From Rhytidiadelphus loreus (taxonomy: Eukaryota; Streptophyta; Bryopsida; Hypnales; Hylocomiaceae): 64,000 nucleotides of DNA. A program made the position numbers and the translations under genes. The notes beneath the pieces were generated by a model, which saw only the letters and a list, made by a program, of their open reading frames with translations, made no database searches and was not told the DNA's origin. Shown here piece by piece: positions 34,171-45,700 of the stretch. How positions within the stretch are numbered: the first letter of the stretch is position 1; the number at the start of each line of letters is the position of its first letter. The DNA lies in the NCBI GenBank assembly GCA_947034895.1, contig OX344764.1:61733348-61797347 (forward strand), read 5' to 3'.

Positions 34171-34576
34171 GTTTTCGTGGCGGTGAGATACTCCACGCAA
34201 CCTGAGGCCAAGCAAGACTTCTCGGAGAATACGAAGGAGAAAATAAGGACCGAGTATCTGGCTATTGGAGGGTTGCCTAACAAGGCTATGGGGTCGCCTG
34301 AATATCATTATAAGTGTGTCTGCTTGCGATCTTGCCTCGTTCTGTCTGAGGACCTGGGGTAGAGAGACTGGGGGGATTTTTATGGCAGAGGAGATGTAAT
34401 ATTACGTTGCGGAGTTAGCGATTGGATCCGGCTGGCCTACACATGTGGGGATACGAATTCGGTGTGTGTGTGATACTGCGCGAGGTGTTGCAATTTTCTG
34501 CCTTGGGGGCGCCTTGTGGAATGCTAATTGTTCCATTTTGAAGCATTGCAACTGTGATCTCGTACTTCCTTGGAGT
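34171..34576 (+). pseudogene. Tandem duplicate of the peroxidase C-terminal exon end and 3' UTR
   Basis: 34171-34518 matches 33670-34019, starting at [15 protein letters not shown], through the stop codon and about 150 bp of 3' UTR. The spacer after it (ATGCTAATTGTTCCA) repeats too, so a unit of about 500 bp was duplicated head to tail. Small indels after NKAMGS shift the frame, so the copy encodes a short polar/cysteine tail instead of the membrane anchor, then stops at about the same place. Either a dead duplicate or an alternative 3' exon giving a soluble form; no transcript evidence exists here. Confidence 0.75.
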
Positions 34577-34702
34577 CGCGTGGACAGCTGTTGGATTCAT
34601 CAGGGGAGTGTACTCGCTCGGCATCGTTTATTAAATGATCATTTGCCTTATTACTTAGTCCCTTAACGCCTGAGGGTTTTGGACAATATCAAGATGTCCT
34701 AT

Positions 34703-35267
34703 ACTTGTGAAAGTCGCGAGCGACTGGGCGGAGGGCACGGGCCCCTTCACATAACAAACTGAAAATCAGAAGAGCGAAGCCGGCATATTGAAATACCAGA
34801 CTTCAGACCCCTTATTACAAAAGACAGGAGACCAATAGGTCTCAAATTGATTACAGTTCTGAGCTAAGAGTTCTGAATTTTTAATGCTAGAACTAAACTG
34901 CTTCCTAATGGCCATCCCGGCATGGATAGTAGAAGCCCAAGTCGAGTTGAGCACGTTCCTAGTACTGAAATCCCGGGTGCCATACTTAGAGTTGCACCTG
35001 TTAACCCAAATGTGTCATATCAGGAATGACCGCATGATGTCCCACGGCTGGTTGATGTAGACGTATTTGCCAAGGACGGGGTCACCACCATTGGAAAGTC
35101 TTCCAAGTAAACTTTGCTGTAGATTTTCGATAACAGGGGCTCCGAAGTTTCTGGCGAACACATTGAATTTCCCCCACAACTCCTTAGCAAATTTGCACTC
35201 CCAGAACAGATGCACTGAAGTTTCCATATGATGTCCGCAAAGGGGACATCCAATCTCCGCTTGTGGA
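34703..35267 (-). mobile_element. LINE fragment with zinc-binding reverse-transcriptase tail domain
   Basis: On the minus strand 35272-35015 encodes a zf-RVT-type motif: CPLCGHHMETSVHLFWEC, then FAKELWGKF. Weak coding traces continue left to about 34766. A 15-bp direct repeat, ATCAAGATGTCCTAT, sits at 34688-34702 and 35268-35282, a typical LINE target duplication length. No poly-A (poly-T on +) is left at the 3' side. Strongly 5'-truncated and dead. Confidence 0.7.
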
Positions 35268-35282
35268 ATCAAGATGTCCTAT

Positions 35283-36139
35283 GACTTACAACTTTCTGAA
35301 CTTTTTTGAAGTTCACCTTAAAGGAAGAGATGTTAACACCTAAATGTCCGAGCCTTGTTTGGTGTTCCAAGAGGGCATTTTAGACATTTTGGAATCATGG
35401 TTTGAGTGGAACTCAAGCATGTAACCGTAGGATGTTTTCCGTGAGGGCTCAAAGTTCAGATTCTACAAAGTCAGGCTAATCAGATGGGTCGATTTTGTGA
35501 TACATTTGCATGAAAGCGGAGAGAGAATGCTATTAAAAAAAGTAACCTGCGCGTACCTTCAAATGCCAATCCAGAAGGTAAACTTTGAATAATTAATGGA
35601 AGCACTTGAATACCTTATTTCAGAGAGAAAGTCACCTACGACGCATCATTAGGGAAGAAGACACGTACTTGGCCTCAATGCCTGGTGGAGCAAATCTTCA
35701 AGTGTACAATAGATAAGGTAAATTACCCTATTTGTGACACAATTTGTTGTGTGCTGCCTTCGGAGTATGATAAAAAATCAATTTTTTTTGAGAGATGGAC
35801 AACTCCAGTAAAGAGTCAATGCAGTTGGTTTCGCATTTTTCCGCACAAAGTATGCATTTTATAGAAGATTTAGAAACACGTTGCCCAGTGTGACAGTAGG
35901 CCATCCTACATGCGCCAATGGTTAACCCGAAACCGAAAGCGCCTTTAGGCAACTCCGCGTTCTCCAGCCCGCTGCCAACGAACTAATTTAAATGACGTAG
36001 GCGATGTCGACAAGCCTAAAACGGCCAACAAAGCTGTCTTACAGCCTACAGAGGTACCTAACAAGGCCAATTGCTGTTCGAGCTATGTTCTGCTGTCCAG
36101 ATGTTTAATTCCTACAATATAAGAATCCGAAGAGAATTT
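35283..36139. other. Spacer, no gene recognised
   Basis: Mixed composition with short frames only. No domain or clear repeat seen. Confidence 0.4.
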
Positions 36140-38170
36140 TGAAATTGTGATTTCTAGGACTTTCATTTGGACAAGGACACGGAGGCCGTCTTCGAGATGT
36201 TTCAGAGTGGAGTCAGCTTGGTGAAAAAGATTTTAAACTCTTCAAAGGTCTTTTCTACACAGCCATCAAAGATGTCGATACCTCAGATATGGAGGATTTC
36301 AAAATGGAGTTCCAGGAAAAGATTCTCCAAATCTGCAGCAAGTCAAAGCAGAATTTCTTGACAAGCATAGAGGAGAAGTGGAGATTGCTGCAACGCCTCC
36401 CTTAAGTTTCAACGCCTTGAGTACCACGACAGCATTCAAGAGATTTCTTCGACAGTGTATGGATTAGTCCCGTCCCATCAGAATGGGTTGAGCTTCATGA
36501 GAGACTTGAAGTTGGTGCCAGCGCAGATCAGTGCAAAGGATTGGTCACCCATCGACTCCAGACGCGTGGTCTTCAAGATTTGTTTGCTACGAAAGCACTG
36601 GGAGGCAGCAATTAATCACTTTAGGCTGCCTGGCTGATGCAGATGAATCCAATCCTGGAGAATTGGTCAACTTTGATACTGGAGACGTATGCGATTTCTG
36701 AGCGGATTCCTATTCAAGTCGGTCATAGCACATTCAATATTCAGGACACAGGAATTCAGTTGTCTCCTCCAGTAAACCAAGTATGTAATTGAGGGTCGCA
36801 GATTTTCTATTTGTTACGTGATGTACATATCTTTAATTTCTATTCTATTCTCATTGTACCCTGTGGTCAACAGAGCTTCCGCTACATGTGTTCCTTGGGC
36901 TCGTGCCGCACTGACCTACTAATTGAAGGTTGTATAATCAATCGTGCAGGCGATTGAAATGGTTCTAGATTCATTGAGGACTCCATTTTAAATCAACGAT
37001 CCTCGGAATGATGAACACGACGAAGATTGGCATGAATCCTTCGAGGGCTTCCTCGTCTCTGTAGCTGAAAGGCGGAAAGAAAAGTAAATTTTCTGTATGG
37101 AGTATGTTAAGCTCTACTTTTCTTGTAACAAAACGAAATCATTCCTCTGTTTGATCATCATATATATTACCGGAATTTAGCTATAGAGAACGCTTGTATA
37201 TAGCCGTTTCACTTTTTGGACCACAAATGCAGCTCCATGAGCACATGTGCGGGTCAACTTGTTCTCTTCCTGGGTGCACGAACCCATGCGTGATCCCCTT
37301 TGATCTTGGGGACCACAACCGGCACGCTTGTCATGAGAAAATGTGCCAAGAGAAAAGGCACCGTGCAAGGGTGTCACTGCAATTGCGCTTCAAAGGACCA
37401 CTTTCATTCGCTATTGTCTGGATCATGTCATCATTTTTGTGGTGACGAGCACCCTCATGGCAAATTTCGTTAAAATGGCGGTATTCCATACCCCATTTTT
37501 CCATTCATTTCTAGAACAGGTATAGAGTTCAGACTGCTGGCCGTGAAAGTGCCAAGTTTGTGGAATACCGCCATTTTAACAAAATATCGTTTCCATGCCA
37601 TGAGGAATGTGAAGCACAGGGCATTTCGCGAGATCTTCACAGAATTTCAAGGCATTCGAGCTACTTCTGAGTACTTATGAGCATGTATCGGAGCAGAATG
37701 ACATGCGAAAGACGCACGTGCTGCATCTCTATCCCAGCGAGGTCATTATATCCGTACCATGTTTCAATCCTCAGTTATCTGCTTTGAGTTCATGTAATTA
37801 TTATAATTATAAATGTGTACACTTTTAAACTTGAATTCATTAATCGAACCGAGGTCCGCATTCACATACCCTTTAGAAACAAAAATGCTGTTCACTTCTA
37901 TGATACACTTTGCCACGCTTGAGGGTATTATTTTCTGCAACCTGCCGATTGGTCACATTGGATTTCACAGCACGAATCACGAAAACATGAAGGATGTCAA
38001 CTTTGTGTCGAAGGCCAAGGAAATTGATATCATGGACCGCAAGTACGCTTAGGGAGAATCAGGTCAGGCCGAGATGTGCATGATGCACTGCAAGAACCAG
38101 GGACGTGGCCACATCCACCTTGTTCCATGTCTTTCACACGGAGGACGGTGGAGTATATGCGGGTACGTAG
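36140..38170 (+). pseudogene. Decayed very-large-GTPase (VLIG)-like gene with Cys/His-rich segments
   Basis: Coding traces in changing frames run along the + strand. 36160-36390 reads as GLFYTAIKDVDTSDMEDF...KQNFLT, then in another frame RGEVEIAATPP. 36640-36780 keeps an open frame ending at a possible donor (AG then GTATGT). 37200-37460 is Cys/His-rich: HMCGSTCSLPGCTNPC, HNRHACHEKMC and, one frameshift later, CHCNCASKDHFHS and CHHFCGDEHPH. 38060-38140 reads MCMMHCKNQGRGHIHLVPC. This order recalls large GTPase or VWA proteins with Cys/His-rich tails known in fungi, oomycetes and bryophytes. I recall this pattern from the family and could not search for it. Frameshifts, stops and an inserted MITE show it is dead. 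No P-loop region is visible here. Confidence 0.45.
37460..37598. mobile_element. 139-bp MITE inside the GTPase-like relic, 4-bp target duplication CATG
   Basis: The ends contain TTTCGTTAAAATGGCGGTATTCC and its reverse complement GGAATACCGCCATTTTAAC. CATG at 37456-37459 is repeated at 37599-37602. The reading frame of the interrupted gene is open on both sides in register (EHPH before, EECEAQGI after). Confidence 0.7.
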
Positions 38171-38186
38171 CCATAGTCTAGTAGAT

Positions 38187-38221
38187 ATTTCGTTAAAATG
38201 GCGGTATTCCCATGCCACTTT
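38187..38221. mobile_element. Solitary end of a GTTAAAATGGCGGTATTCC element
   Basis: ATTTCGTTAAAATGGCGGTATTCC matches the terminus of the MITE at 37460. No opposite end was found nearby, so it is a truncated copy. Confidence 0.5.
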
Positions 38222-38862
38222 CCCCTAAAAGTCAATTGTGTAGAAAAAGAATGGTGTGTGAAGTGGCATGTGGCAAGGGAATGTGTCAAATGTGTGTGGA
38301 GTACTTCCCAGGAATTGCAAGAGCCAATGGTCTTGAATGCAATGTGAATATGAGAGTGCAAAATATTTTAGTAATCTTTGGTGAGCCATGTACGTGATAA
38401 ATTGGAGAGACCATGTTTGGTTTGTGTGTGACGATAGGCATGAGTTTGGATGTGAGGTTTTGGATTGCTTAAGAACTTGTAATCAAGAAAAAAGAAGTTT
38501 AAAATATGGCACTCTGGAACGGACAAGAAATGAAAGGGAAGAAGCTTGTAGTTCTTGTTGAATATAATGGTTTCTACAAATATTGCCAAGTATGTAGCCT
38601 TTGCTTCTTAGAGAAGAGTTGCATATTCAAAACTAGAATTCACGAACTAAACAAACAATTACACCTCAACTCACTATACATAGAGATTTGTCTTCTACTA
38701 TGCACAAGAGTATCACGTGCATCGGTCTTGTTTTAGAAGTCCCCATGAAAGAATTCATAGGCCGTGCCTTTCTTGTTTTGCACATCAATGTAAAGTATCC
38801 ACCGCAAATCCCACTTGCTTTCGTGGTGCAACGAAGCTCTTTCCATTGTTCTTTGCCGGTTT

Positions 38863-41800
38863 TCAAGATGCCAAGATACTATCCGTTGAAACATAGTCAG
38901 CTATAGCACACGTCTGGTCAAGCTTCCATTTGAAACCTGGTTGGGTGTCCCATCCCGTGTACAATTGTTGCACATTCTTTGATCCTCTACATGGTGTGTA
39001 CGAACGCACCAAAACTTCGCGATAGTGGTTAGCTTGCGGATCAAATTGTAGATTCTCTATTGTCAAGCCAAGCCACACGGGCTCAGGACAATCCAAGCTT
39101 GGTCTCACAAATAGGTAGAAACCTTCACGGACATCAATGGCTACATTGTATGCCTGTGCTGGCCTCCCTTCAAGAATGCCAATGTAGAGTTCTTCCTTTT
39201 CAAGCTCCTCTCATGTGCTTCCATTCTGCATAAAATCTGTCATAAAGTCCCCTGGTTGTTGAGTTTGAGGCCAAAATGTTTACTTCAATAGAGTAGGTTG
39301 TTGTGTATATTGGCTAATTCTATCATGCAGTACATTTTTGACACCAGTTCAATACGTCCCCAAATATGACATGTGTGCCCTATACTCAATCATTGTGTTT
39401 TCTTCGGATATTTTCGTCCAGTGTTGAATGTATCCATTTAGTCTACGAACAATCTCTGCTTTGTTTGCTATTTCCTTGGGTTTCACAGCGAAAGGGTCAC
39501 TTTGGGGAAGCATAAGTTTGTGCTCATTATCTTCCTTCCATAATTTTAGTCCATCTTTAGGCAACCATGTCTCATTTGTACATTTTAATTTATATTGCAT
39601 GATTGGCCATCTGTTGTGTAGTATAATTTTTCTAAAACAAAACCAAGGCAATTCCAAATAGGTTCATTCGAGGAAAAACTCAAATTAGCTTAGTGTTTTA
39701 GTTAGCTACTGTCACTTTGTAGGTAAATTATGTTGTTAATTTTAATGTATTAGGGTACTTGGTATATTTCATATTCTATTTAGGAATGGGAAAGGAATTC
39801 TCTTTCTAATTTCCGTTCAATTATAAATATAAATTTCTAACCACTAAGTCTGTCCTATATCCGGTCTTATCTTAAAATAAGAGGTGAATCTAAAGGTATA
39901 AACTAGGGAACCTGCATCAACAAATTTCATACTTTCAATTCACTGAAATATATTACAAATATATCCATTTGCAATCTGCATCTCACAATCTATATATATT
40001 CGAACTTTGAAAATTTGGTTTAACCGAGAATTCATTGATTGTTTTTCACAAATATTATCTCAACATCTAAGTCGCTTTAAGCACTAATGTAGTAATGTCT
40101 CAATTACTTAAAGTAAATGTACCACATACCTTTTTAGGGATTGAAAACAACCAAGGACATTGCTTTAAGCAAATACATTAACACTCATATACTTAAAGCA
40201 ATTTTAAAATTTTCTTTGAGGGATGTATAATATGCTTTGTTAAATTATTTAAAGAATTTCAAATTCTTTTCCTTTTCAAGGCTCCGGTCTTCATTCGACT
40301 ATGTATCATTCCATCTTTAGCTTCAAGCTTTCTCCATTTGCATCACCGTGATATCTTGGATCTCCTTTTTTCTCCAATTATAATACTAATTCTAAATTAT
40401 ACTTACTAAATTTACACAACTAAATATAAATTCTAATGAAAAATAAAATAATTTTGAATACACATTCAAACATTCAATCATGTACTCATATCTTCAATTG
40501 GAATACCATTTATTAATCATATGAATAATCATTCAATATTTAGAATGTACATTAATTGTTTATAATTGTTCGATGATTTCTATTCACTAGAAATGTAAAC
40601 TCATGTTCCAACTCAAAGTAATTCTCAAACCTTAATTTTGTTTCAAACATACATGTCTATTTTTGATACGAAGATATTCCAATCCTTTAAGTGAAAATAA
40701 TTACCAATCACTGGTTAATCATCAAATTTCAAAATCCAATCCAATCTCTAGATCACACAATTTCAAACCAATCCCTAGTTTATAAATAATTTCCAATCAC
40801 CGAAATTATCAAGTCAATCACTAACTTAATATTTTGCTCCTCTTTATTACAAATCTTGCTTTAAGCATTGACACAAAAATTCTTTTAAGAGATAAAATAT
40901 AACCAATAGACAAAATCTACTCAATATATAATCAAATTCTCTTAAAGAGATTCTCCTTTATAAAATGCTCAAGGCAATGTAACATCAACATTAAACTTCA
41001 TGCTCTAAGCAATAAGCACTATCACTTGAGTGAATGAAATGACTAAAAAAATTGACAATTATGAATCTACAAATTAATACAACAACAACAAAAACGCGAC
41101 CTCACGTCATGAATGCAAGAGAAATTAAGGAGAGAGAAGAATGAGAGAAGAGAGACTATTTATTACGATCCTTTCTGAAACACCCCTTCCAATCTCTTGG
41201 TAAAAACCCGTCAAAATTCACAACCGTTCAAGCCAATAAGTCTTTTCATACTTTAACTTCAAATATCACCACATTCACACTTAATTACTCAAAACTTTAA
41301 ACATTTAATCCATTTCACACTCAAAAGAACAAAATTTAACTAGAAAATAAAATTGTCTTAATTACACGTTGTCATCCATAAAGAATTTGTATTGCCTTCC
41401 ATTTGAGTGGCCCACAAGTTGTTTCTTGCTCATCCCAATAAAAGGTTTGATGTAGGCCTTGAAATCTAATATTTCTTCTATTAAGTGAGGAATGACAGGG
41501 TTCTTCTCCATTTCCATATATGATTGCATTAACAATGGTAAGGTTGGATGGTCTTTCTCTCGAAGTTGCATGCTCTATCGATCGAACGATGCATCGATGT
41601 CATCATGAGTGTGTCCCACCATCATAAATGATACAATTATCTCCTTTACAATTCGTCTTGCAACCAACAAGGACCACAAACAAAAGACAAACCTATTCTT
41701 GTTTTCCTTCCAAGAGTTGTCCATTTGAATGTGGAGCACCGATGGCAATGGACGCGCTTCAATTGGTTGCGAAGGTATGTCTCTCAAAGAATTGATACAA

Positions 41801-43643
41801 ATCTCGCTACCCATGAGTAATACCCGATACAAGTCCGTACTTCTAGCTCCTACAAAGAGGAATCTTGAAAACCTCACGGGAGGTGCTTCCAAATCTCGTA
41901 ATAATTTTGCAATCGATCCCACTGTGAAATTGCTATCATTCGGAAACACATCCAAACTGTAATGTGTGTACTTGCCATCCCCATGCCTATGAGCAAACAC
42001 ATCGTCACTTTGACATGCAACTTTATCAATCCATCTAGTACCTTGGTCTTCCTTACAAGTGCAAGGCAAGCGGTTTTTGAATGGTTCATTTTGTCATGGA
42101 TGATGGATAACAATTGTGTTGGTCAAAGCACGGATAGGATCCTACTATAATTGTACACATGACGACATGCCTCTTGAAGGAATAAGTGCTTGTCCAAACG
42201 CTTTTGAATTCGATTGTACTCCTTTGTTCCTGGTACAAATGTGGCCCGTAATTGCTTCAAGTTATCACAAAAATGAATCTCCTCTTCCTTTGATGATATA
42301 GTCAGAAAAATATTTTGTTCGGATTTTGCTGAAGCTTGATTGCGATATTGTTGACAATTCCAATCCCTCATTCATCTACAATCAATAGAAATATATAATT
42401 GCCTTTGAGAGTGCAAACTTGAAATATTCAAAAATGGGCTTAAATTTTGTCTTGCAAATGATGAAATGCCCCGACAATGTCCTCCCAATATTCATGCATC
42501 CCTTGATATGTGGTAGCTAGTGACACACATGTGGTGCGATTCTTACCTCATTTACAGTTGCCAAGAACTGTTTCCATTGTGTACCAGCGGGGAGAACTTT
42601 CACATAAGTTTTTTCGCTTGTAGGCAAAGTGCATTCCAAATGGGGCATATGATCTGCCTTTGCTTCTAGCAATGAGTGCAAAGTCTCTACTGCTTGAATA
42701 GTTGCAGTTTGTGTCTTAGTTGTGTCGAAATTGCCATGTGGAGCACTTCTCTTGTTGTTCTTCACCTTAGCTAAATGTCTCTGAAAAGTGCACAAACTTA
42801 CATTGTGAATAATCCTCCATCCAAGGAGACAAATGTCTACACCTTCTACAGTGACAAGTTTGATCCCAATTTTGACTTCTTTATGCATCATCTTGTGGAC
42901 GTCCAAATATTTTGAAGACTTCATTTGAAAGGTTTGCAAGTGCATTTCACTCCGAAGTGCACTAATGGTCAAATGATTGAATTTCCTAATGCATTGTCAC
43001 TCGCAGCACTCTTGTATGAATACATTATAAATGGATTCGTTTGTCAACATTTTTGCCTTTTTGTCCACCAATGGCATAGCATGGGCTCTTCTATCATAAT
43101 GGTACATTCGTTTGCCCTTTGATTTGCAATTTTCTTCCAAAACCCTACTCATAGCATTCCATTTGCGAGCATGATCATAAACACTAATGTACCCAGTTTC
43201 ACCATCATAAAATAACCGATGAATTGGCCAACGTATGCATGTATCTCCGATACTAGGGTCCCCATTATAGACTTTAAAAATGACAATGCCAACATCGTCA
43301 TTTCCAAATTTGCATTCTCCATCTATACATACATTTGGATTCGAGTTGATTATGATAACTTTTACAAATTCAGAACCATTTGCATGCTTCGCAAGTAATC
43401 AAGAATGGGACTAGTATCAACACCTTGGCCAAAGAATTCTTCCATGTCAGAATCCTCCTCATAGTTAAAGAGCCCCCGTGTATCAAACATTTAGAAAATG
43501 ACAACTTCTCGAAAAAGACACATTCAAATTGATTATAGAATTTGAAGATCAAAACAATAACAACCTATTTACTCTTCAAGGTGAACTAGAGAACAATTTT
43601 GGCATACCTCAACACCATTGGATTCAAAGGAAGAAGAAGCCAT
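38863..43643 (-). pseudogene. Decayed DUF7869-domain gene
   Basis: On the minus strand a first exon at 43643-43608 (MASSSFESNGVE) ends at GT. From about 43390 a long frame runs to 42517 (CIDGECKFGNDDVGIV..., then CCE, a stop TGA at 42999-42997, then QCIRKFNHLTISALRSE). The DUF7869 core follows: LSIIHDKMNHSKTACLALV at about 42110, a frameshift near 41990, then HYSLDVFPNDSNFTVGSI, LHIQMDNSWKENKNRFVF and GHTHDDIDASF, continuing to about 41362. Later exons appear at 39657-39349 (MQYKLKCTNETWLPKDG) and 39108-38863 (VRPSLDCPEPVWLGL) after a 1.7-kb AT-rich gap. In-frame stops and frameshifts make it non-functional. DUF7869 function is unknown; its invariant Asp/Asn/His residues and TE-like distribution suggest, but do not prove, a transposase or nuclease origin. 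Only the C-terminal border is uncertain. Confidence 0.7.
39660..41345. other. AT-rich insertion or long intron within the DUF7869 relic
   Basis: No coding signal on either strand. It separates the segment after GHTHDDIDASF from the MQYKLKCTNETWLP exon. Whether it is an original intron or inserted DNA cannot be told; no terminal repeats were seen. Confidence 0.4.
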
Positions 43644-43944
43644 ATAAATTTACAGTGAATAAAATTAGGGAAGAAACTTTTAAGCAAAAACAGTGTTGAT
43701 AGATCAAGTTATAAAGCTTGTAAAACAGATGAGAATAATACAACATTCGTAACCTCATGAATGTAATACAATAAGGACAATGTGATTTGATTCATACAAA
43801 GGGTTCTTAACTCATATCCCTGCTAGTTCCACATATTCTTTCAGATGTGAATCAAGATAATGGATCATTGATCAATTCCACTCACAAAACAATTATACTA
43901 TAAACCCTAAATCAAAATTATCATCAAATGACAATACGGGTGAC
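43644..43944. promoter_or_regulatory. Divergent intergenic region between two decayed genes
   Basis: About 300 bp separates the start of the minus-strand DUF7869 gene (43643) from the earliest likely ATG of the plus-strand gene (43945). It would hold both promoters when the genes were active. No specific box was identified beyond AT-rich sequence and an AACCCTAAA telo-box-like motif near 43903. Confidence 0.35.
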
Positions 43945-44421
43945 ATGAAACTCATCATGGCATCCAATGAGATGTGGTCGGATTGGCACACTAGTAGAAA
44001 ATTCAGCGTTCAACTTCACAAAAAAATGTTGATTTAGACAAAATAGTTTGTGTTGATTTGGACGTGCTGATTTGGACAAAAATCAATAAGTTTTTGTTGA
44101 TTTGGACTAAATTCCATCTAAAACTTGTTGATTTGGACAAAAATTCCAACTAAAACTTGTTGATTTGGACACATATTTCAACAAAAATTTGTTGATTTTT
44201 TAAAAATTTAAAAATTAAATTTTATTTTTATTTTTTTTCAAACTACCACGCGGGCAACACCTAGGTGGCACTGCCACGTGGGCGGGGTGCAATGGGGTTT
44301 GAACCTTTCACCCCTTGGCTAGGGGTGCAAGGTCCTATCTATTGCACCATGTGTAAGACTACATGACTATAGAGAGAAAAAATAGTTAATTATTTCGGTT
44401 TTCAATTTTTGGTCATTTTTG

Positions 44422-44786
44422 GTTCAATTCAGCAGACTTTGGAGGCTGATTTCTCATAGTATAGTACCTCTTTTCAAAAAACTTCAAACTAGTAAAATTT
44501 GAAAAATCAAGTAAAATTTCATCTCTAAAAATCCGTTTGTGATTTTGAGTCTTCAATAAAAAGTTATGGGCAAAATTCAGAGAGAGTGTTTGTAAATATC
44601 AAAAAGAAATTTCATTCCAAACCCTCTCTGAATTTTGTTCATAACTTTTAATTGGAGACTTAAAATCACAAACGGATTGTTGAAGATGAAATTTGACTTG
44701 ATTTTCCAACTTTCACTAGTTTGAAGTTTTTTGAAAAAAGAGACTATACTATGCAAAAACAGCCTCCAAAGTCTGCTGAATTGAAA
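44422..44786. repeat. Foldback hairpin, copy 1 (inside CACTA 1)
   Basis: TTCAATTCAGCAGACTTTGG on the left pairs with CCAAAGTCTGCTGAATTGAA on the right. The arms stay complementary through AAAAGTTATGG...CATAACTTTTAATTGG to a centre near 44604. Arm length is about 180 bp. Same internal plan as the foldbacks at 55181 and 59319. Confidence 0.8.
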
Positions 44787-45049
44787 AAAGACTGAATTGT
44801 GAATTACATAGTTAATAGAAAATATTCCTATTGCTTGTAGAATGTCAAACTTGGTGGTTTAAAAATTTTCCACATGAAATTTTAGTGTTAAGAACTTCAA
44901 TTCAATTAAAGATATTTTAAATATTTGGCAAACATTCTACTAGGAGGTGATTTGGACACAATTCATATTCAAGTTTTTTGTAATGTAGAACATACAATTT
45001 GAATAGCTCCAAATTAGAATTTGAAAATTGCTCATCTAGAATTTAAATA

Positions 45050-45700
45050 TTTAAAAAATTTTGTGTTCAAGAATTGTGTTGAAAGTTTAGAATTAAATTT
45101 TTTTTTTAAAACACGCTTGATTTTCATTTTCTTTTAAATTATTAAGTAGAAGCAAGTTCAAGATTGAATGAAAAACTAAAGTGTTAATAGATCTAAAATG
45201 GAATTGAAATACAATAATGTCAATGGTGAGATTGTTCTAAATAGGAAACTTAAAGTTGTTAAACATTTTTTTTGAAAAATTGTGAGAATTGCATCCAAAA
45301 TTACATCCAATAAGTTATTGCAAGAAGATGCTTAAATTGCCCGAAAAACAAGATTGTTTGTAACTTTCACAGTACTAATCAAATGGAATGAATCAAAGCT
45401 TCACATGTAGACAAAAATATGATTTTCAAGAAGGAAAAAATTAAAAAATTAATTTCAATTTTTTGTAGATTTCTTTTTCTGCCCAGTGACGTGAAAATTA
45501 TGGTTAAGATGCCATAACTTTTGCTCCCGAGCACCAATTGAAATAAAATTTATATTACCACAAAGCTAATAAGTTTTTCTATCTTATGAGAAAATTTCAA
45601 AAAGTTTAACAAAAAATTTAGATCATACAGACTTGCCCGAAATCCATTTTGTCCACCGAGGGGACAATGGTCCTTTAGGGGTCAGAAAAATTAAAATTAA
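45050..45700 (+). repeat. Dispersed ~640-bp repeat, copy C (inside CACTA 1)
   Basis: Collinear with 7010-7645: CGCTTGATTTTCATT, AAATTATTAAGTAGA, GGTGAGATTGTTCTAAATAG, GCTTCACATGTAGACAAAAA and GGGGACAATGGTC. Non-coding. Confidence 0.65.
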
